From Acetatifactor sp. (GTDB lineage Bacteria; Bacillota; Clostridia; Lachnospirales; Lachnospiraceae): a DNA stretch of 43,996 nucleotides. Positions 16,905 to 26,764 of this stretch are shown piece by piece. The notes beneath the pieces are model-generated. The model made no database searches, was not told where the DNA came from, and saw only the letters and a list, made by a program, of their open reading frames with translations. Position 1 is the first letter of the stretch. Every line of letters starts with the position of its first letter. A program made the position numbers and the translations under genes. Location: contig JAHBAA010000047.1 in assembly GCA_018385425.1 (NCBI GenBank), positions 1-43,996 of the forward strand, in the 5' to 3' direction.

Positions 16905-17734
16905 GTGACAAATCATTTGACAGACAGGATCAGGCGTTTCGGCTGATGGAAGCTCTGTCCGGTGTGGACGAGGAATTGCTGAGCAGGTCCGAGAGACAGC
17001 CGTCTGCAAAGAAGAAGATCGTGCAGTTTATGGGAAGATACGGCGCTCTTTGTGCTGCATGCCTTATGTGCGCGGTGCTGGGAAGTGTCTATCTGTTGAA
17101 CGGAGGATCGCAGTCAAAGGACTCTGCTGCGAATGAAGCAGCACCTGTAAAGCTTACCGCAGATACGAGATACGGAATCGCAATGGAGGAAGCATGCGAG
17201 GAGGAAGTAAATCTGTCGGAGGCTGATACAAATGTGCTTCTCACAGATGCAGGGAAAGCGGTAAACTGGAAGATCCCGGCGGAATCCGTGCGTACTGTCC
17301 CGGAGGCCAACGGCACAGACGCTGTAGCACAGGGGAATGATATTGAAACAGCTGAGGAGAAACTATACAGTGGGGCGGCTTTCGACGCCGAGAAACAGAT
17401 GTCGATCGCCGGGTACTCTCTTCAGACACCGGCCGGATATGCTATGAGTTCTGAGGAGGCAGCATTGCAGGAGGACGGAACCGGTGTATATACCTGGTAC
17501 AAGGAGGGAGTTCCCTGCTACGTGAGAGTCATGCTCCTTGACGACGCAGCCATCGACCGGCTGTGTGAGAACGGTGAGATTCTCGTTCTGGACGAAGAGG
17601 GGCAGTGGCTGACGAAGCTTCCGGCAGCAGACGAAACTGGTCTGAGGCAGTTTGCCTTGTCTGTAGGAAACGGAATCGTGACAGAGTATTACGGGTACCT
17701 GACTGTAGAAGAGATCCGTCAGCTTTTTGAGTAA
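16901..17734 (+). CDS. Putative anti-sigma factor / single-pass membrane protein
   Basis: ATGA overlap with the sigma gene; one TM segment (YGALCAACLMCAVLGSVYLL) and an extracytoplasmic domain. ATG at 16901 replaces the longer supplied ORF. Confidence 0.65.
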   Translation: MSDKSFDRQDQAFRLMEALSGVDEELLSRSERQPSAKKKIVQFMGRYGALCAACLMCAVLGSVYLLNGGSQSKDSAANEAAPVKLTADTRYGIAMEEACEEEVNLSEADTNVLLTDAGKAVNWKIPAESVRTVPEANGTDAVAQGNDIETAEEKLYSGAAFDAEKQMSIAGYSLQTPAGYAMSSEEAALQEDGTGVYTWYKEGVPCYVRVMLLDDAAIDRLCENGEILVLDEEGQWLTKLPAADETGLRQFALSVGNGIVTEYYGYLTVEEIRQLFE

Positions 17735-17750
17735 GGTTTTCAAAGAACTG

Positions 17751-17779
17751 TTGCGAGAAGAATGGGTTTTGTGTACAAT
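17751..17779 (+). promoter_or_regulatory. Sigma-A-like promoter for the NSS transporter
   Basis: TTGCGA - 17 nt - TACAAT. Confidence 0.55.
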
Positions 17780-17780
17780 A

Positions 17781-17821
17781 GGGCATGTGCGCTTTTCTAT
17801 AGGCGCAGATGTCCTGTTTTT
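17781..17821 (+). terminator. Terminator-like hairpin between the anti-sigma gene and the NSS transporter
   Basis: GGGCAT-g-TGCGC pairs with GCGCA-g-ATGTCC, followed by TGTTTTT. Confidence 0.6.
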
Positions 17822-17840
17822 ATGAAATGGAGTATATGAT

Positions 17841-19208
17841 ATGAAAAGAGAACGCTTCGGAAGCCGATTGGGCTTTATTTTGTTGAGCGCCGGCTGTGCC
17901 ATTGGAATCGGTAATGTGTGGAAATTTCCCTATATGGTGGGACAGAACGGGGGCTGTATCTTTGTCCTGATCTATCTGTTCTTTCTGGCAGTTATCGGGG
18001 TTCCTGCGCTGACGGTGGAATTTTCCATAGGACGGGCAGCCCAGAAAAGTCCGGTCAGATTGTATCAGCAGCTGACACCGGAAAAGAGAGTCTGGACGAT
18101 CCATGGGTATCTGGCCATGGCGGGCAACTATATTCTGATGATGTTCTATACCTGTGTCACCGGTTGGATGCTGCAGTATTTTCTGAAGATGGCGACCGGG
18201 GAGTTTGAAGGTGCTGATGTGAAGGGAGTGTCAGCTATTTTTGCCGGAATGTTGGACAAACCGCTGCCAATGATCGCCTTTACGTTTTTTGTTATTGTTC
18301 TCTGCTTTGCCATCAATTCGGTAGGCGTGCAGAAGGGGTTGGAGCGTGTCACAAAATATATGATGCTGGCACTTTTGGCCATCATGGCTGTTCTGGCGGT
18401 GAACAGTATCTTTTTGGAGGGCGGCGGAGAGGGCCTGCGGTTTTACCTGGTGCCCAACGTGGATAAAATGATGGAGGTTGGGATCGGCAAGGTGATCGTA
18501 TCTGCGATGACTCAGGCCTTCTTTACCCTGAGTATCGGCATGGGCTCCATGGCGATCTTTGGCAGCTATCTGGACAAGGAACGGAGCCTGATGGGCGAGG
18601 CTGTAAATGTGGCTGTCCTGGATACCGCGGTTGCGTTCGTTTCGGGACTGATCATGTTCCCGGCCTGTATGGCATTTGGCGTGGACGTCAATGCGGGACC
18701 TCCTCTGATTTTCGAGACGCTGCCCAATATTTTTATTCACTTGCCGTTAGGTCGTGTGTGGGGGAGTCTGTTTTTTGTATTTTTGAGCTTTGCGGCACTT
18801 TCTACCGTGTTGGCGGTATTTGAGAATATTATTTCCTGTACTATAGATGTGACCGGCTGGAGCCGAAAGAAGACCTGTATCGTCAACGGTGCAGCCATGA
18901 TGATGCTGGTGCTCCCTTGTATCCTGGGCTTTAATGTCTGGTCCGGTTTTCATCCTCTGGGCGGTGACAGTAATGTGCTGGATCTGGAGGATTTCATCGT
19001 CAGCAATGTGCTGTTGCCCGGAGGCAGCCTGATCTACGTGCTCTATGCCACTACCCGGTACGGATGGGGGTGGAAAAGCTTTGAGACCGAGGCCAATGCA
19101 GGCAAGGGATGGAAGGTGAAAAAGTGGATGCGTCCCTACTTCACCTATGTCCTGCCTGTGATGATTCTGATATTGTTCTTGTATTCTCTGGTGCAGGTAT
19201 TTCGGTAA
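17841..19208 (+). CDS. Neurotransmitter:sodium symporter (NSS) family transporter
   Basis: N-terminal GFILLSAGCAIGIGNVWKFPYMVGQNGG hallmark; about 12 hydrophobic segments. Confidence 0.93.
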   Translation: MKRERFGSRLGFILLSAGCAIGIGNVWKFPYMVGQNGGCIFVLIYLFFLAVIGVPALTVEFSIGRAAQKSPVRLYQQLTPEKRVWTIHGYLAMAGNYILMMFYTCVTGWMLQYFLKMATGEFEGADVKGVSAIFAGMLDKPLPMIAFTFFVIVLCFAINSVGVQKGLERVTKYMMLALLAIMAVLAVNSIFLEGGGEGLRFYLVPNVDKMMEVGIGKVIVSAMTQAFFTLSIGMGSMAIFGSYLDKERSLMGEAVNVAVLDTAVAFVSGLIMFPACMAFGVDVNAGPPLIFETLPNIFIHLPLGRVWGSLFFVFLSFAALSTVLAVFENIISCTIDVTGWSRKKTCIVNGAAMMMLVLPCILGFNVWSGFHPLGGDSNVLDLEDFIVSNVLLPGGSLIYVLYATTRYGWGWKSFETEANAGKGWKVKKWMRPYFTYVLPVMILILFLYSLVQVFR

Positions 19209-19220
19209 GAGAGGTGTGAG

Positions 19221-19406
19221 ATGCTTGGAGAAGGAATGGATGGAGCTCTTTTGCTTGTCTTAATCATTTGGCTGCTTCTCAGCATTCCCGCATGGAAGCG
19301 GATGAATCGCGGGGGCTGGGATCGGGAGAGCTGGTTTATGAATTTCTATGGCGGACTGTCCATCGGACTGCTGGTGGCAGGGGTCTTTCGGTTGTTTTTG
19401 ATTTAA
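19221..19406 (+). CDS. Small membrane protein downstream of the NSS transporter
   Basis: 61 aa with two hydrophobic stretches, SD-like GAGGTGTGAG, 12 nt after the transporter stop. Confidence 0.5.
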   Translation: MLGEGMDGALLLVLIIWLLLSIPAWKRMNRGGWDRESWFMNFYGGLSIGLLVAGVFRLFLI

Positions 19407-19437
19407 CCCTTTCAAGCGGAACGTGGCTCCTTGTTAC

Positions 19438-20133
19438 TTAGCTTCGCTCATTTTCCCGCATCCGATACCCAATCCCGATCTCCGTAAAGATATATTGGGG
19501 ATTGGCGGGATTTTGTTCCAGTTTTCTGCGGATATTGGCCATATTTACCCGAAGGATCTGGTTGTTGGTGTCCATGTAGGGGCCCCAGATGGATTTGATC
19601 AGGTGAGAATAGGTCAGTACCTTGCCGGAATTCTCTGCCAGAAGGGTCAGCAGCTGATATTCGATCTGGGTCAGATGAACTTCCTGCCCTGCCAGAGTGA
19701 CAAGGCGTTTGTCGAAGTCTACTTCCAGCTCCAATGCTTTGTATTTGCTGTCCTGTACGGAGAGGTGTCTGCGGCGCAGGGAGGTCCGAATGCGGGCCAT
19801 CAGCTCCGCCGGTCCGAAGGGCTTCGTCAGATAGTCGTCAGCGCCCAGGTCCAGCGCCTCCACCTTGTCCTGCTCCTTGGAGCGGGCGGAGATGACGATA
19901 ATGGGCAGACTGCTCCAGCTACGAATGGAGGAGATCACCTCTAACCCATCCATGTCCGGCAGACCCAGATCCAACAGGAGAATGTCCGGGCAGAGTGAAG
20001 CGCACAGACTTAGGCCCTCCGCGGCGGTAATGGCACTGGTTACCCGGTAGCCGTTGCTGCTTAAGGCCGTGGTGATATAAGAGCAGATCGAGCGGTCGTC
20101 TTCAATTAAGAGTACATTGATCTTGTTTTGCAT
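19438..20133 (-). CDS. OmpR/PhoB-family response regulator, KdpE-like
   Basis: VLLIEDDRSICSYI...DILLLDLGLPDMDG...LTKPFGPAELMARIR and winged-helix C-terminus. Start set at the ATG at 20133 (MQNKINVLLIEDD), inside the longer ORF. Confidence 0.9.
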   Translation of the reverse strand: MQNKINVLLIEDDRSICSYITTALSSNGYRVTSAITAAEGLSLCASLCPDILLLDLGLPDMDGLEVISSIRSWSSLPIIVISARSKEQDKVEALDLGADDYLTKPFGPAELMARIRTSLRRRHLSVQDSKYKALELEVDFDKRLVTLAGQEVHLTQIEYQLLTLLAENSGKVLTYSHLIKSIWGPYMDTNNQILRVNMANIRRKLEQNPANPQYIFTEIGIGYRMRENERS

Positions 20134-20959
20134 AGTGTTCCTTATTCTTGGGAAGGGTAAAGGTGAAGACTGCCCCGTGATCATGGTTGCCTCCGGTGAT
20201 GGTGCCGTGGTGGGCGGTGATGATCGTCTTGCAGATCGCCAGGCCGATTCCCATTCCTTTATATATATCGGAAGAGATCTGATCTCCTGCACCGTCAAAT
20301 AGGTGGTTTAGCTTGTCTGCAGGGATTCCCTTTCCGTAATCCTTTACTGTAAAAATCACTTTGTCATTTTCGTGAGAGACCGTCAGGTCGATGGGTTCTG
20401 TGCTGTCGGAATGGTAATATGCGTTTTCACACAGATTGATCAGAACCTGTTCGATGAGGATGGCATCCATGGGAATCATGAGAAATTCCTCCGGAATAGA
20501 CACATTGATCTGACTGTCGGGATGTCTGCTTCCAAATTTTTGAACACTCTCGGCCACTACCTCTTCCAACGACTCCTCAGTGGTGACGATATCCATATCC
20601 TGATTGCGGATATGGGTGATCGTCAGGAGATTTTCCACCATATGCAGCAGCCAGTTGGAATCCTCATAAATATTTCGCACCAGTTCATCCTTTTCGTCGG
20701 AGGGGAGATAATCGGTGTTCTCCAGATAGGCCAGACTGTTGCCGATGATGCCGGTGAGCGGAGTGCGCAGATCGTGCGAGATTGCCCGCAGCAGGTTGGC
20801 GCGAAGCCGTTCCTGCTCTGCCTCTGCCAGCTTTTTCTCATCTGCGGCAAGCTGCATGGCCTGTCCCCGGATCCTTTTGGCCTGGAGCCTTAACAGGATG
20901 ATAGAGGTAAGTGCCCAGATGAGCACTATGGAGATAATAATAATCTGAGCTTGCTTCAT
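20102..20959 (-). CDS. Short sensor histidine kinase, KdpD C-terminal-like
   Basis: RAISHDLRTPLTGIIGNS, NLCENAYYHS, DYGKGIP, GMGIGLAICKTI; one N-terminal TM. Overlaps the regulator by 32 nt. Confidence 0.9.
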   Translation of the reverse strand: MKQAQIIIISIVLIWALTSIILLRLQAKRIRGQAMQLAADEKKLAEAEQERLRANLLRAISHDLRTPLTGIIGNSLAYLENTDYLPSDEKDELVRNIYEDSNWLLHMVENLLTITHIRNQDMDIVTTEESLEEVVAESVQKFGSRHPDSQINVSIPEEFLMIPMDAILIEQVLINLCENAYYHSDSTEPIDLTVSHENDKVIFTVKDYGKGIPADKLNHLFDGAGDQISSDIYKGMGIGLAICKTIITAHHGTITGGNHDHGAVFTFTLPKNKEHYAKQDQCTLN

Positions 20960-20974
20960 GCAGGACCCCCGGTA

Positions 20975-21865
20975 CTATCTGTGCCAACGCCCGGAAGCAC
21001 CACAGGGGAGAACCAGCCCGGATGCTGTGACGGGGAGTCCGATCTCATCCGACTCCACCTGACCGCCGAAGCGCTTCACGACAGCAGTGTTCATCATGTA
21101 GGAGAGGACTGCAGGCTGCAGCCCCGTGGTATAGGAATTGATCAGGAAAAACAGCGGTTCCTCGGAAAGGATCTGTGTGGTCAGTTCCACGAAGGGCCAG
21201 ATACTTTCTTCTATTTTCCAGATCTCACCCTTGGGACCTCTTCCGTAGGAAGGAGGGTCCATGATAATGCCGTCATATTTGTTGCCCCGGCGAATTTCCC
21301 GTTCAACGAATTTTACGCAGTCATCCACCAGCCAGCGGATGGGGGCATCGCCAAGCCCGGAGCTTGCCGCATTCTCCTTTGCCCAGGTCACCATACCCTT
21401 GGAAGCATCCACATGAGTGACAGAGGCACCAGCGGCAGCAGCGGCCAGGGTGGCACCGCCGGTATAGGCAAAGAGGTTCAATACCTTTACGGGACGGCCT
21501 GCATTCCTGATAAGCTGAGAGAACCAGTCCCAGTTGACAGCCTGCTCGGGGAAAAGTCCGGTGTGTTTGAAGCTGAAGGGCTTTAAGTGGAAGGTGAGTG
21601 CCTTCTGACTGCCGGCGGTCATGCCGAGCAGAGGATAGTGAATGGTCCATTCGTTCGGAAGGTTGAAAAACTCCCATTCACCGCCGCCCTTTGTGCTGCG
21701 GTGATAGTGACCGTTCTTCGCTTTCCAGCCCGATGCTTCATGAGGGGTATTCCAGATGACCTGAGGGTCGGGACGGACCAGAATATAATCACCCCAACGC
21801 TCCAGCTTTTCGCCGTTTGAGGTATCCAGTACTTCGTAATCTTTCCAATGATCAGCAATCCACAT
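20975..21865 (-). CDS. Class I SAM-dependent methyltransferase, RlmI-like
   Basis: VLNLFAYTGGATLAAAAAGASVTHVDASKGMVTWAKENA and YDGIIMDPPSYGRG motifs. Confidence 0.85.
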   Translation of the reverse strand: MWIADHWKDYEVLDTSNGEKLERWGDYILVRPDPQVIWNTPHEASGWKAKNGHYHRSTKGGGEWEFFNLPNEWTIHYPLLGMTAGSQKALTFHLKPFSFKHTGLFPEQAVNWDWFSQLIRNAGRPVKVLNLFAYTGGATLAAAAAGASVTHVDASKGMVTWAKENAASSGLGDAPIRWLVDDCVKFVEREIRRGNKYDGIIMDPPSYGRGPKGEIWKIEESIWPFVELTTQILSEEPLFFLINSYTTGLQPAVLSYMMNTAVVKRFGGQVESDEIGLPVTASGLVLPCGASGRWHR

Positions 21866-22038
21866 CTTGAGTATCCTTTTCTTCTATATATAATAGTGTT
21901 CCCTATGATTATACAGAATTTTTTCAAAGCTGTAAATAATGGAGGCGAAATGCAGCCGTATTTTGGTCGCGTATTTGAAAAAATGCGGATTGTACTGAAA
22001 AAAAAACAATATTATGCACAAATATTGAAAATAAAATG

Positions 22039-22066
22039 TTGCAATTCGCTGAAATTCATGTATAAT
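22039..22066 (+). promoter_or_regulatory. Sigma-A-like promoter for the S10 operon
   Basis: TTGCAA - 16 nt - TATAAT, about 265 nt upstream of rpsJ. Confidence 0.7.
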
Positions 22067-22072
22067 GATACT

Positions 22073-22330
22073 TGCTGTGGCATGATAGCTGTGAAGCGTG
22101 AGGTTGCCGGCAGTCAGAAATGGCAGTCGGGTTTTCCGTGGAGCGAATGTCAAGTTAGGAAACTGACGACAAGTCACTGTACCAATCAATAAGTCTGCCT
22201 CGGGCAGAAACGACGTGTGGGATCCGGAGAACCGGAAGTTGCGTAAGGGTTTAGGACACACACGGGAGAGTGTACAGTCACCGCTTGTCGTACTTAGTCC
22301 CAAAAGTGCGAAAAGGAGGCGACTTTTTTT
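22073..22330 (+). promoter_or_regulatory. Long structured 5' leader of the S10 operon
   Basis: Hairpins TCTGCC-TCG-GGCAGA (22194-22208) and TCCGG-AGAA-CCGGA (22223-22236). The SD sits in a hairpin loop at 22302-22327. Confidence 0.6.
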
Positions 22331-22648
22331 ATGGCAAGTCAAGTAATGAGAATTACACTGAAGGCTTATGAGCATCAGCTTGTAGATGCAGCTGCTAAGA
22401 AGATCATTGATACTGCAAAGAAGAACGGATCAGAGGTGAGCGGACCTGTGCCCCTTCCTACCAAGAAGGAAGTAGTAACCATCCTGAGAGCGGTTCACAA
22501 GTACAAGGACTCCAGAGAGCAGTTCGAGCAGAGAACTCACAAGAGACTGATCGACATCATTGCACCTACATCCGGTACCGTAGCAGCGCTGCAGAAGCTG
22601 GAGATGCCCGCAGGTGTATATATCAACATCAAGATGAGAACCAAATAA
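22331..22648 (+). CDS. rpsJ: 30S ribosomal protein S10
   Basis: [14 protein letters not shown]...[36 protein letters not shown]. Confidence 0.97.
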   Translation: MASQVMRITLKAYEHQLVDAAAKKIIDTAKKNGSEVSGPVPLPTKKEVVTILRAVHKYKDSREQFEQRTHKRLIDIIAPTSGTVAALQKLEMPAGVYINIKMRTK

Positions 22649-22809
22649 GGTTCCCAAGTGTCAGGTTTCAACAGAAACAAATCAAATAAAAACCTCTACT
22701 AGACGTAAGAACACACTTCGGTCCGGAGTCGAAGAAAAGGTTATGACGCAACAATAACCCTGTGGTCCGCTATGTAGAAGCCAACAAGGCAAAAAGAGAG
22801 GAGAAAGAA

Positions 22810-23493
22810 ATGAAGAAAGCTATTTTGGCAACAAAAGTCGGAATGACTCAAATCTTCAACGCAGACGGCGTTCTGGTTCCCGTAACTGTTCTTCAGGCCG
22901 GTCCCTGTGTAGTAACTCAGGTTAAGACTGTTGAGAACGACGGCTACAGCGCTGTTCAGGTCGGCTTCGTCGACAAGAAAGAGAGAATCGTTAATAAGGA
23001 TGCTGCAGGCAAGAAGAGCATCGTCAACAGACACGGTGCTACACAGGCTGAGGCAGGCCACTTCAAGAAGGCAGGCGTAAGCGCTAAGAGATATGTGAGA
23101 GAGTTCAAGTTTGAGAACGCTTCCGAGTATGCACTCGGTGCTGAGATCAAGGCTGACATCTTCGCAGAGGGTGACAAGATCGATGCTTCCGCAATCAGCA
23201 AAGGTAAGGGCTTCCAGGGCGCTATCAAGAGACTTGGTCAGCACAGAGGACCCATGAAGCACGGTTCCAAGTTCCATCGTCATCAGGGTTCCAACGGTGC
23301 ATGTTCCTCCCCCAGCCGTGTATTTAAGGGCAAGGGAATGCCCGGTCACATGGGCTGCGTAAAGGTTACTGTTCAGAATCTCGAGGTAGTAAGAGTGGAT
23401 GCTGAGAAGAACCTGATTCTTGTTAAGGGCGCAGTACCCGGACCTAAGAAGGCATTGGTAACCATCAAAGAGACCACTAAGGTCGAGGCATAG
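22810..23493 (+). CDS. rplC: 50S ribosomal protein L3
   Basis: [16 protein letters not shown]...[26 protein letters not shown]; start at internal ATG 22810. Confidence 0.97.
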   Translation: MKKAILATKVGMTQIFNADGVLVPVTVLQAGPCVVTQVKTVENDGYSAVQVGFVDKKERIVNKDAAGKKSIVNRHGATQAEAGHFKKAGVSAKRYVREFKFENASEYALGAEIKADIFAEGDKIDASAISKGKGFQGAIKRLGQHRGPMKHGSKFHRHQGSNGACSSPSRVFKGKGMPGHMGCVKVTVQNLEVVRVDAEKNLILVKGAVPGPKKALVTIKETTKVEA

Positions 23494-23519
23494 TTTGAGG
23501 CGAAAGGAGGACCAATCAG

Positions 23520-24140
23520 ATGGCAAACGTATCTGTATATAATATGGAAGGCAAGGAAGTTGGTACAATCGAGCTGAACGATGCTGTATTCGGTGTAACC
23601 GTAAATGAGCACCTGGTTCACATGGCAGTTGTACAGCAGCTTGCGAACAATCGTCAGGGAACTCAGAAGGCAAAGACCCGTTCTGAGGTATCCGGCGGCG
23701 GAAGAAAGCCTTGGAGACAGAAGGGAACCGGTCATGCAAGACAGGGTTCAACCAGATCTCCTCAGTGGGTAGGCGGCGGAGTTGTATTCGCACCCGTTCC
23801 CAGAGATTATTCCTTCAAGCTCAACAAGAAGGAGAAGAGAGCAGCACTGAAGTCTGCACTGACCAGCAAGGTTCAGGGCGGCAAGCTGATCGTCCTTGAC
23901 GAGTTGAAGTTTGACGAGATCAAGACCAAGAATTTTACGAACGTAATGAGCAACCTCAAGGTTGAGAAGGGCCTTGTAGTGATCGCTGAGAATGATGCAA
24001 ATGTTGTTCTTTCCGCTAGAAACGTAGCAACAATTGACACCACTCTGGTAAACACCATCAACGTATATGACGTGATGAAGGCTAAGGTAGTTGTCCTGAC
24101 CAAGGATGCTGTGAAGAAGATCGAGGAGGTGTACGCGTAA
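23520..24140 (+). CDS. rplD: 50S ribosomal protein L4
   Basis: Matches L4 ([25 protein letters not shown]); gene order. Confidence 0.97.
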   Translation: MANVSVYNMEGKEVGTIELNDAVFGVTVNEHLVHMAVVQQLANNRQGTQKAKTRSEVSGGGRKPWRQKGTGHARQGSTRSPQWVGGGVVFAPVPRDYSFKLNKKEKRAALKSALTSKVQGGKLIVLDELKFDEIKTKNFTNVMSNLKVEKGLVVIAENDANVVLSARNVATIDTTLVNTINVYDVMKAKVVVLTKDAVKKIEEVYA

Positions 24141-24439
24141 TGGCTGACATTAAATACTATGACGTAATCCTCAAACCGGTTGTAACCGAGAAGAGTATGG
24201 CTGGTATGGCTGAGAAGAAATATACATTTCTGGTTCATACCGAAGCAAACAAGTCTCAGATCAAAGAGGCTGTTGAGAAGATGTTCGAGGGCGTTAAGGT
24301 TGCCAAGGTTAACACCGTTAACATGGACGGCAAGAACAAGAGACGCGGAATGGTAGTCGGCAAGACTGCCAAGACCAAGAAGGCAATTGTTACCTTGACC
24401 GCTGACAGCAAGGATATCGAGATCTTTGCAGGTCTGTAA
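24140..24439 (+). CDS. rplW: 50S ribosomal protein L23
   Basis: [14 protein letters not shown]...[22 protein letters not shown]; gene order. Confidence 0.97.
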   Translation: MADIKYYDVILKPVVTEKSMAGMAEKKYTFLVHTEANKSQIKEAVEKMFEGVKVAKVNTVNMDGKNKRRGMVVGKTAKTKKAIVTLTADSKDIEIFAGL

Positions 24440-24508
24440 TCGATAGACCTAGTAGGTATGCGGTGAAATCGATCACCGCGCAAAATGACAAGATAAGGAG
24501 ATAAGAAA

Positions 24509-25351
24509 ATGGGTATCAAGACATATAATCCCTATACACCCTCCAGAAGAAATATGACCGGTTCTGATTTCGCAGAAATCACCAAGAAGACTCCTGAGAA
24601 GAGCCTTTGCACCTCTCTCAAGAAGAATGCCGGCCGTAACAATCAGGGTAAAATCACTGTAAGACATCAGGGCGGCGGCTCCAGAAGAAAGTACAGAGTC
24701 ATCGACTTCAAGAGATTCAAGGACGGCGTTCCCGCAACTGTAATCGGTATCGAGTACGATCCCAACAGAACCGCTAACATCGCTTTGATCTGCTATGCAG
24801 ACGGCGAGAAGGCATACATCATCGCTCCCCAGGGACTGACTGATGGCATGAAGGTTATGAACGGACCCGAAGCAGAAGTAAGAGTCGGCAACTGCCTGCC
24901 TCTCTCCGAGATTCCCGTAGGTACTCAGGTACACAACATTGAGCTTTATCCTGGTAAGGGCGGACAGCTGGTTCGTTCCGCAGGTAACAGCGCACAGCTC
25001 ATGGCTAAGGAAGGAAAGTACGCTACACTTCGTCTTCCCTCCGGCGAGATGAGAATGGTTCCCCTTGTATGCCGCGCAACAGTCGGTATCGTAGGTAACG
25101 TTGATCACAACCTTGTCAATATCGGTAAGGCAGGACGTAAGCGTCACATGGGCATCCGTCCCACTGTCCGCGGTTCTGTTATGAACCCTAACGACCATCC
25201 TCACGGTGGTGGTGAAGGTAAGACCGGTATCGGACGTCCCGGTCCTTCAACTCCTTGGGGCAAGCCTGCACTGGGACTGAAGACCCGTAAGTCCAAGAAG
25301 GCTTCCAACAAGCTGATTGTAAGAAGACGCAACGGTAAGGCAATCAAATAA
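24509..25351 (+). CDS. rplB: 50S ribosomal protein L2
   Basis: [17 protein letters not shown]...[37 protein letters not shown]. Confidence 0.98.
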   Translation: MGIKTYNPYTPSRRNMTGSDFAEITKKTPEKSLCTSLKKNAGRNNQGKITVRHQGGGSRRKYRVIDFKRFKDGVPATVIGIEYDPNRTANIALICYADGEKAYIIAPQGLTDGMKVMNGPEAEVRVGNCLPLSEIPVGTQVHNIELYPGKGGQLVRSAGNSAQLMAKEGKYATLRLPSGEMRMVPLVCRATVGIVGNVDHNLVNIGKAGRKRHMGIRPTVRGSVMNPNDHPHGGGEGKTGIGRPGPSTPWGKPALGLKTRKSKKASNKLIVRRRNGKAIK

Positions 25352-25367
25352 TTGAGGAGGAAAGACA

Positions 25368-25649
25368 ATGGCTAGATCACTTAAAAAAGGACCTTTCGCA
25401 GACGCAAGCCTGTTAAAGAAAGTAGATGCTTTGAATGCTTCAGGACAGAAGCAGGTTGTTAAGACCTGGTCCCGTCGTTCTACAATTTTCCCTTCTTTTG
25501 TGGGACACACAATTGCAGTTCATGATGGCAGAAAGCACATTCCCGTATATGTAACCGAGGACATGGTTGGACACAAGCTCGGCGAGTTCGTGGCAACCAG
25601 AACTTACAGAGGACACGGCAAGGACGAGAAGAAGTCCAAAGTAAGATAA
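25368..25649 (+). CDS. rpsS: 30S ribosomal protein S19
   Basis: [12 protein letters not shown]...[41 protein letters not shown]. Confidence 0.98.
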   Translation: MARSLKKGPFADASLLKKVDALNASGQKQVVKTWSRRSTIFPSFVGHTIAVHDGRKHIPVYVTEDMVGHKLGEFVATRTYRGHGKDEKKSKVR

Positions 25650-25670
25650 GTTTGAAAGGAGGACATATCT

Positions 25671-26060
25671 ATGGCTAAAGGACATAGATCCCAAATAAAG
25701 AGAGAAAGAAACGCCCAGAAAGATACCAGACCTTCAGCAAAGTTATCTTATGCAAGAGTTTCTGTTCAGAAGGCATGTTTCGTATTAGATGCTATCAGAG
25801 GCAAGGATGTTCAGACTGCACTTGGTATTCTGGAGTACAATCCCAGATACGCTTCCGGCCTTATCAAGAAGCTGCTTGAGTCAGCGATTGCAAACGCAGA
25901 GAACAATAACGATATGAGCAAGGAGAACCTGTACGTGGCAGAGTGCTACGCAGATCAGGGACCTATCATGAAGCGTGTTCAGCCCAGAGCACAGGGCAGA
26001 GCTTACCGCATCGAGAAGAGAATGAGCCATATCACTATCGTTCTTGACGAGAAGAAGTAG
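25671..26060 (+). CDS. rplV: 50S ribosomal protein L22
   Basis: L22 signature (RVQPRAQGRAYRIEKRMSHITIVLDEK); gene order. Confidence 0.97.
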   Translation: MAKGHRSQIKRERNAQKDTRPSAKLSYARVSVQKACFVLDAIRGKDVQTALGILEYNPRYASGLIKKLLESAIANAENNNDMSKENLYVAECYADQGPIMKRVQPRAQGRAYRIEKRMSHITIVLDEKK

Positions 26061-26090
26061 TCGAGAAGATTATCAGGAAGGAGCAAACAA

Positions 26091-26762
26091 ATGGGACAGA
26101 AAGTTAATCCTCACGGCCTTAGAGTCGGAGTTATTAAAGATTGGGATTCCAAGTGGTACGCTGAAGGTGAGTTCGCTGACAACCTTGTTGAGGACTACCA
26201 GATCAGAAAGTATCTGAAGAAGAAGTTATACAGCGCAGGTGTTTCCAAGATCGAGATCGAGAGAGCATCTGACAGAGTAAGAGTTATCATCCACACTGCT
26301 AAGCCCGGTGTGATCATCGGTAAGGGCGGTGCTGAGATCGAGGTTACCAAGAAGGAACTTTCCAAGCTGACCGGCAAGGAGAAGATCCTGGTTGACATCA
26401 AAGAGATCAAGAGACCCGATAAGGACGCACAGCTTGTTGCAGAGAACATCGCACAGCAGCTGGAGAACCGTGTATCCTACAGACGTGCAGTGAAGTCCTG
26501 TATGGGCAGAGTTATGAAGGCCGGTGCTCTTGGTATCAAGGCTGCATGCGCAGGTCGTCTGGGCGGTGCAGATATTGCTCGTTCTGAGTTCTACAGCGAG
26601 GGAACCATTCCTCTTCAGACTCTGAGAGCAGACATTGACTACGGCTTTGCAGAGGCAGACACAACCTACGGTAAGGTTGGCGTAAAGGTCTGGATCTACA
26701 AGGGCGAAGTTCTTCCCGCAAAGGGAAACAAAGGAAATAAGTTGGAAGGGAGCGATAAATAA
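26091..26762 (+). CDS. rpsC: 30S ribosomal protein S3
   Basis: [24 protein letters not shown]...KH-like GKGGAEIE. Confidence 0.98.
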   Translation: MGQKVNPHGLRVGVIKDWDSKWYAEGEFADNLVEDYQIRKYLKKKLYSAGVSKIEIERASDRVRVIIHTAKPGVIIGKGGAEIEVTKKELSKLTGKEKILVDIKEIKRPDKDAQLVAENIAQQLENRVSYRRAVKSCMGRVMKAGALGIKAACAGRLGGADIARSEFYSEGTIPLQTLRADIDYGFAEADTTYGKVGVKVWIYKGEVLPAKGNKGNKLEGSDK

Positions 26763-26764
26763 TC

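Noticed and set aside
19423-20893. Plus-strand ORFs (19423-19944, 20372-20893) opposite the KdpDE-like genes
   Set aside because: The minus strand encodes clear response-regulator and kinase motifs.
21848-22192. 114-aa plus-strand ORF upstream of rpsJ
   Set aside because: Overlaps the S10 promoter and structured leader; low-complexity composition and no domain.
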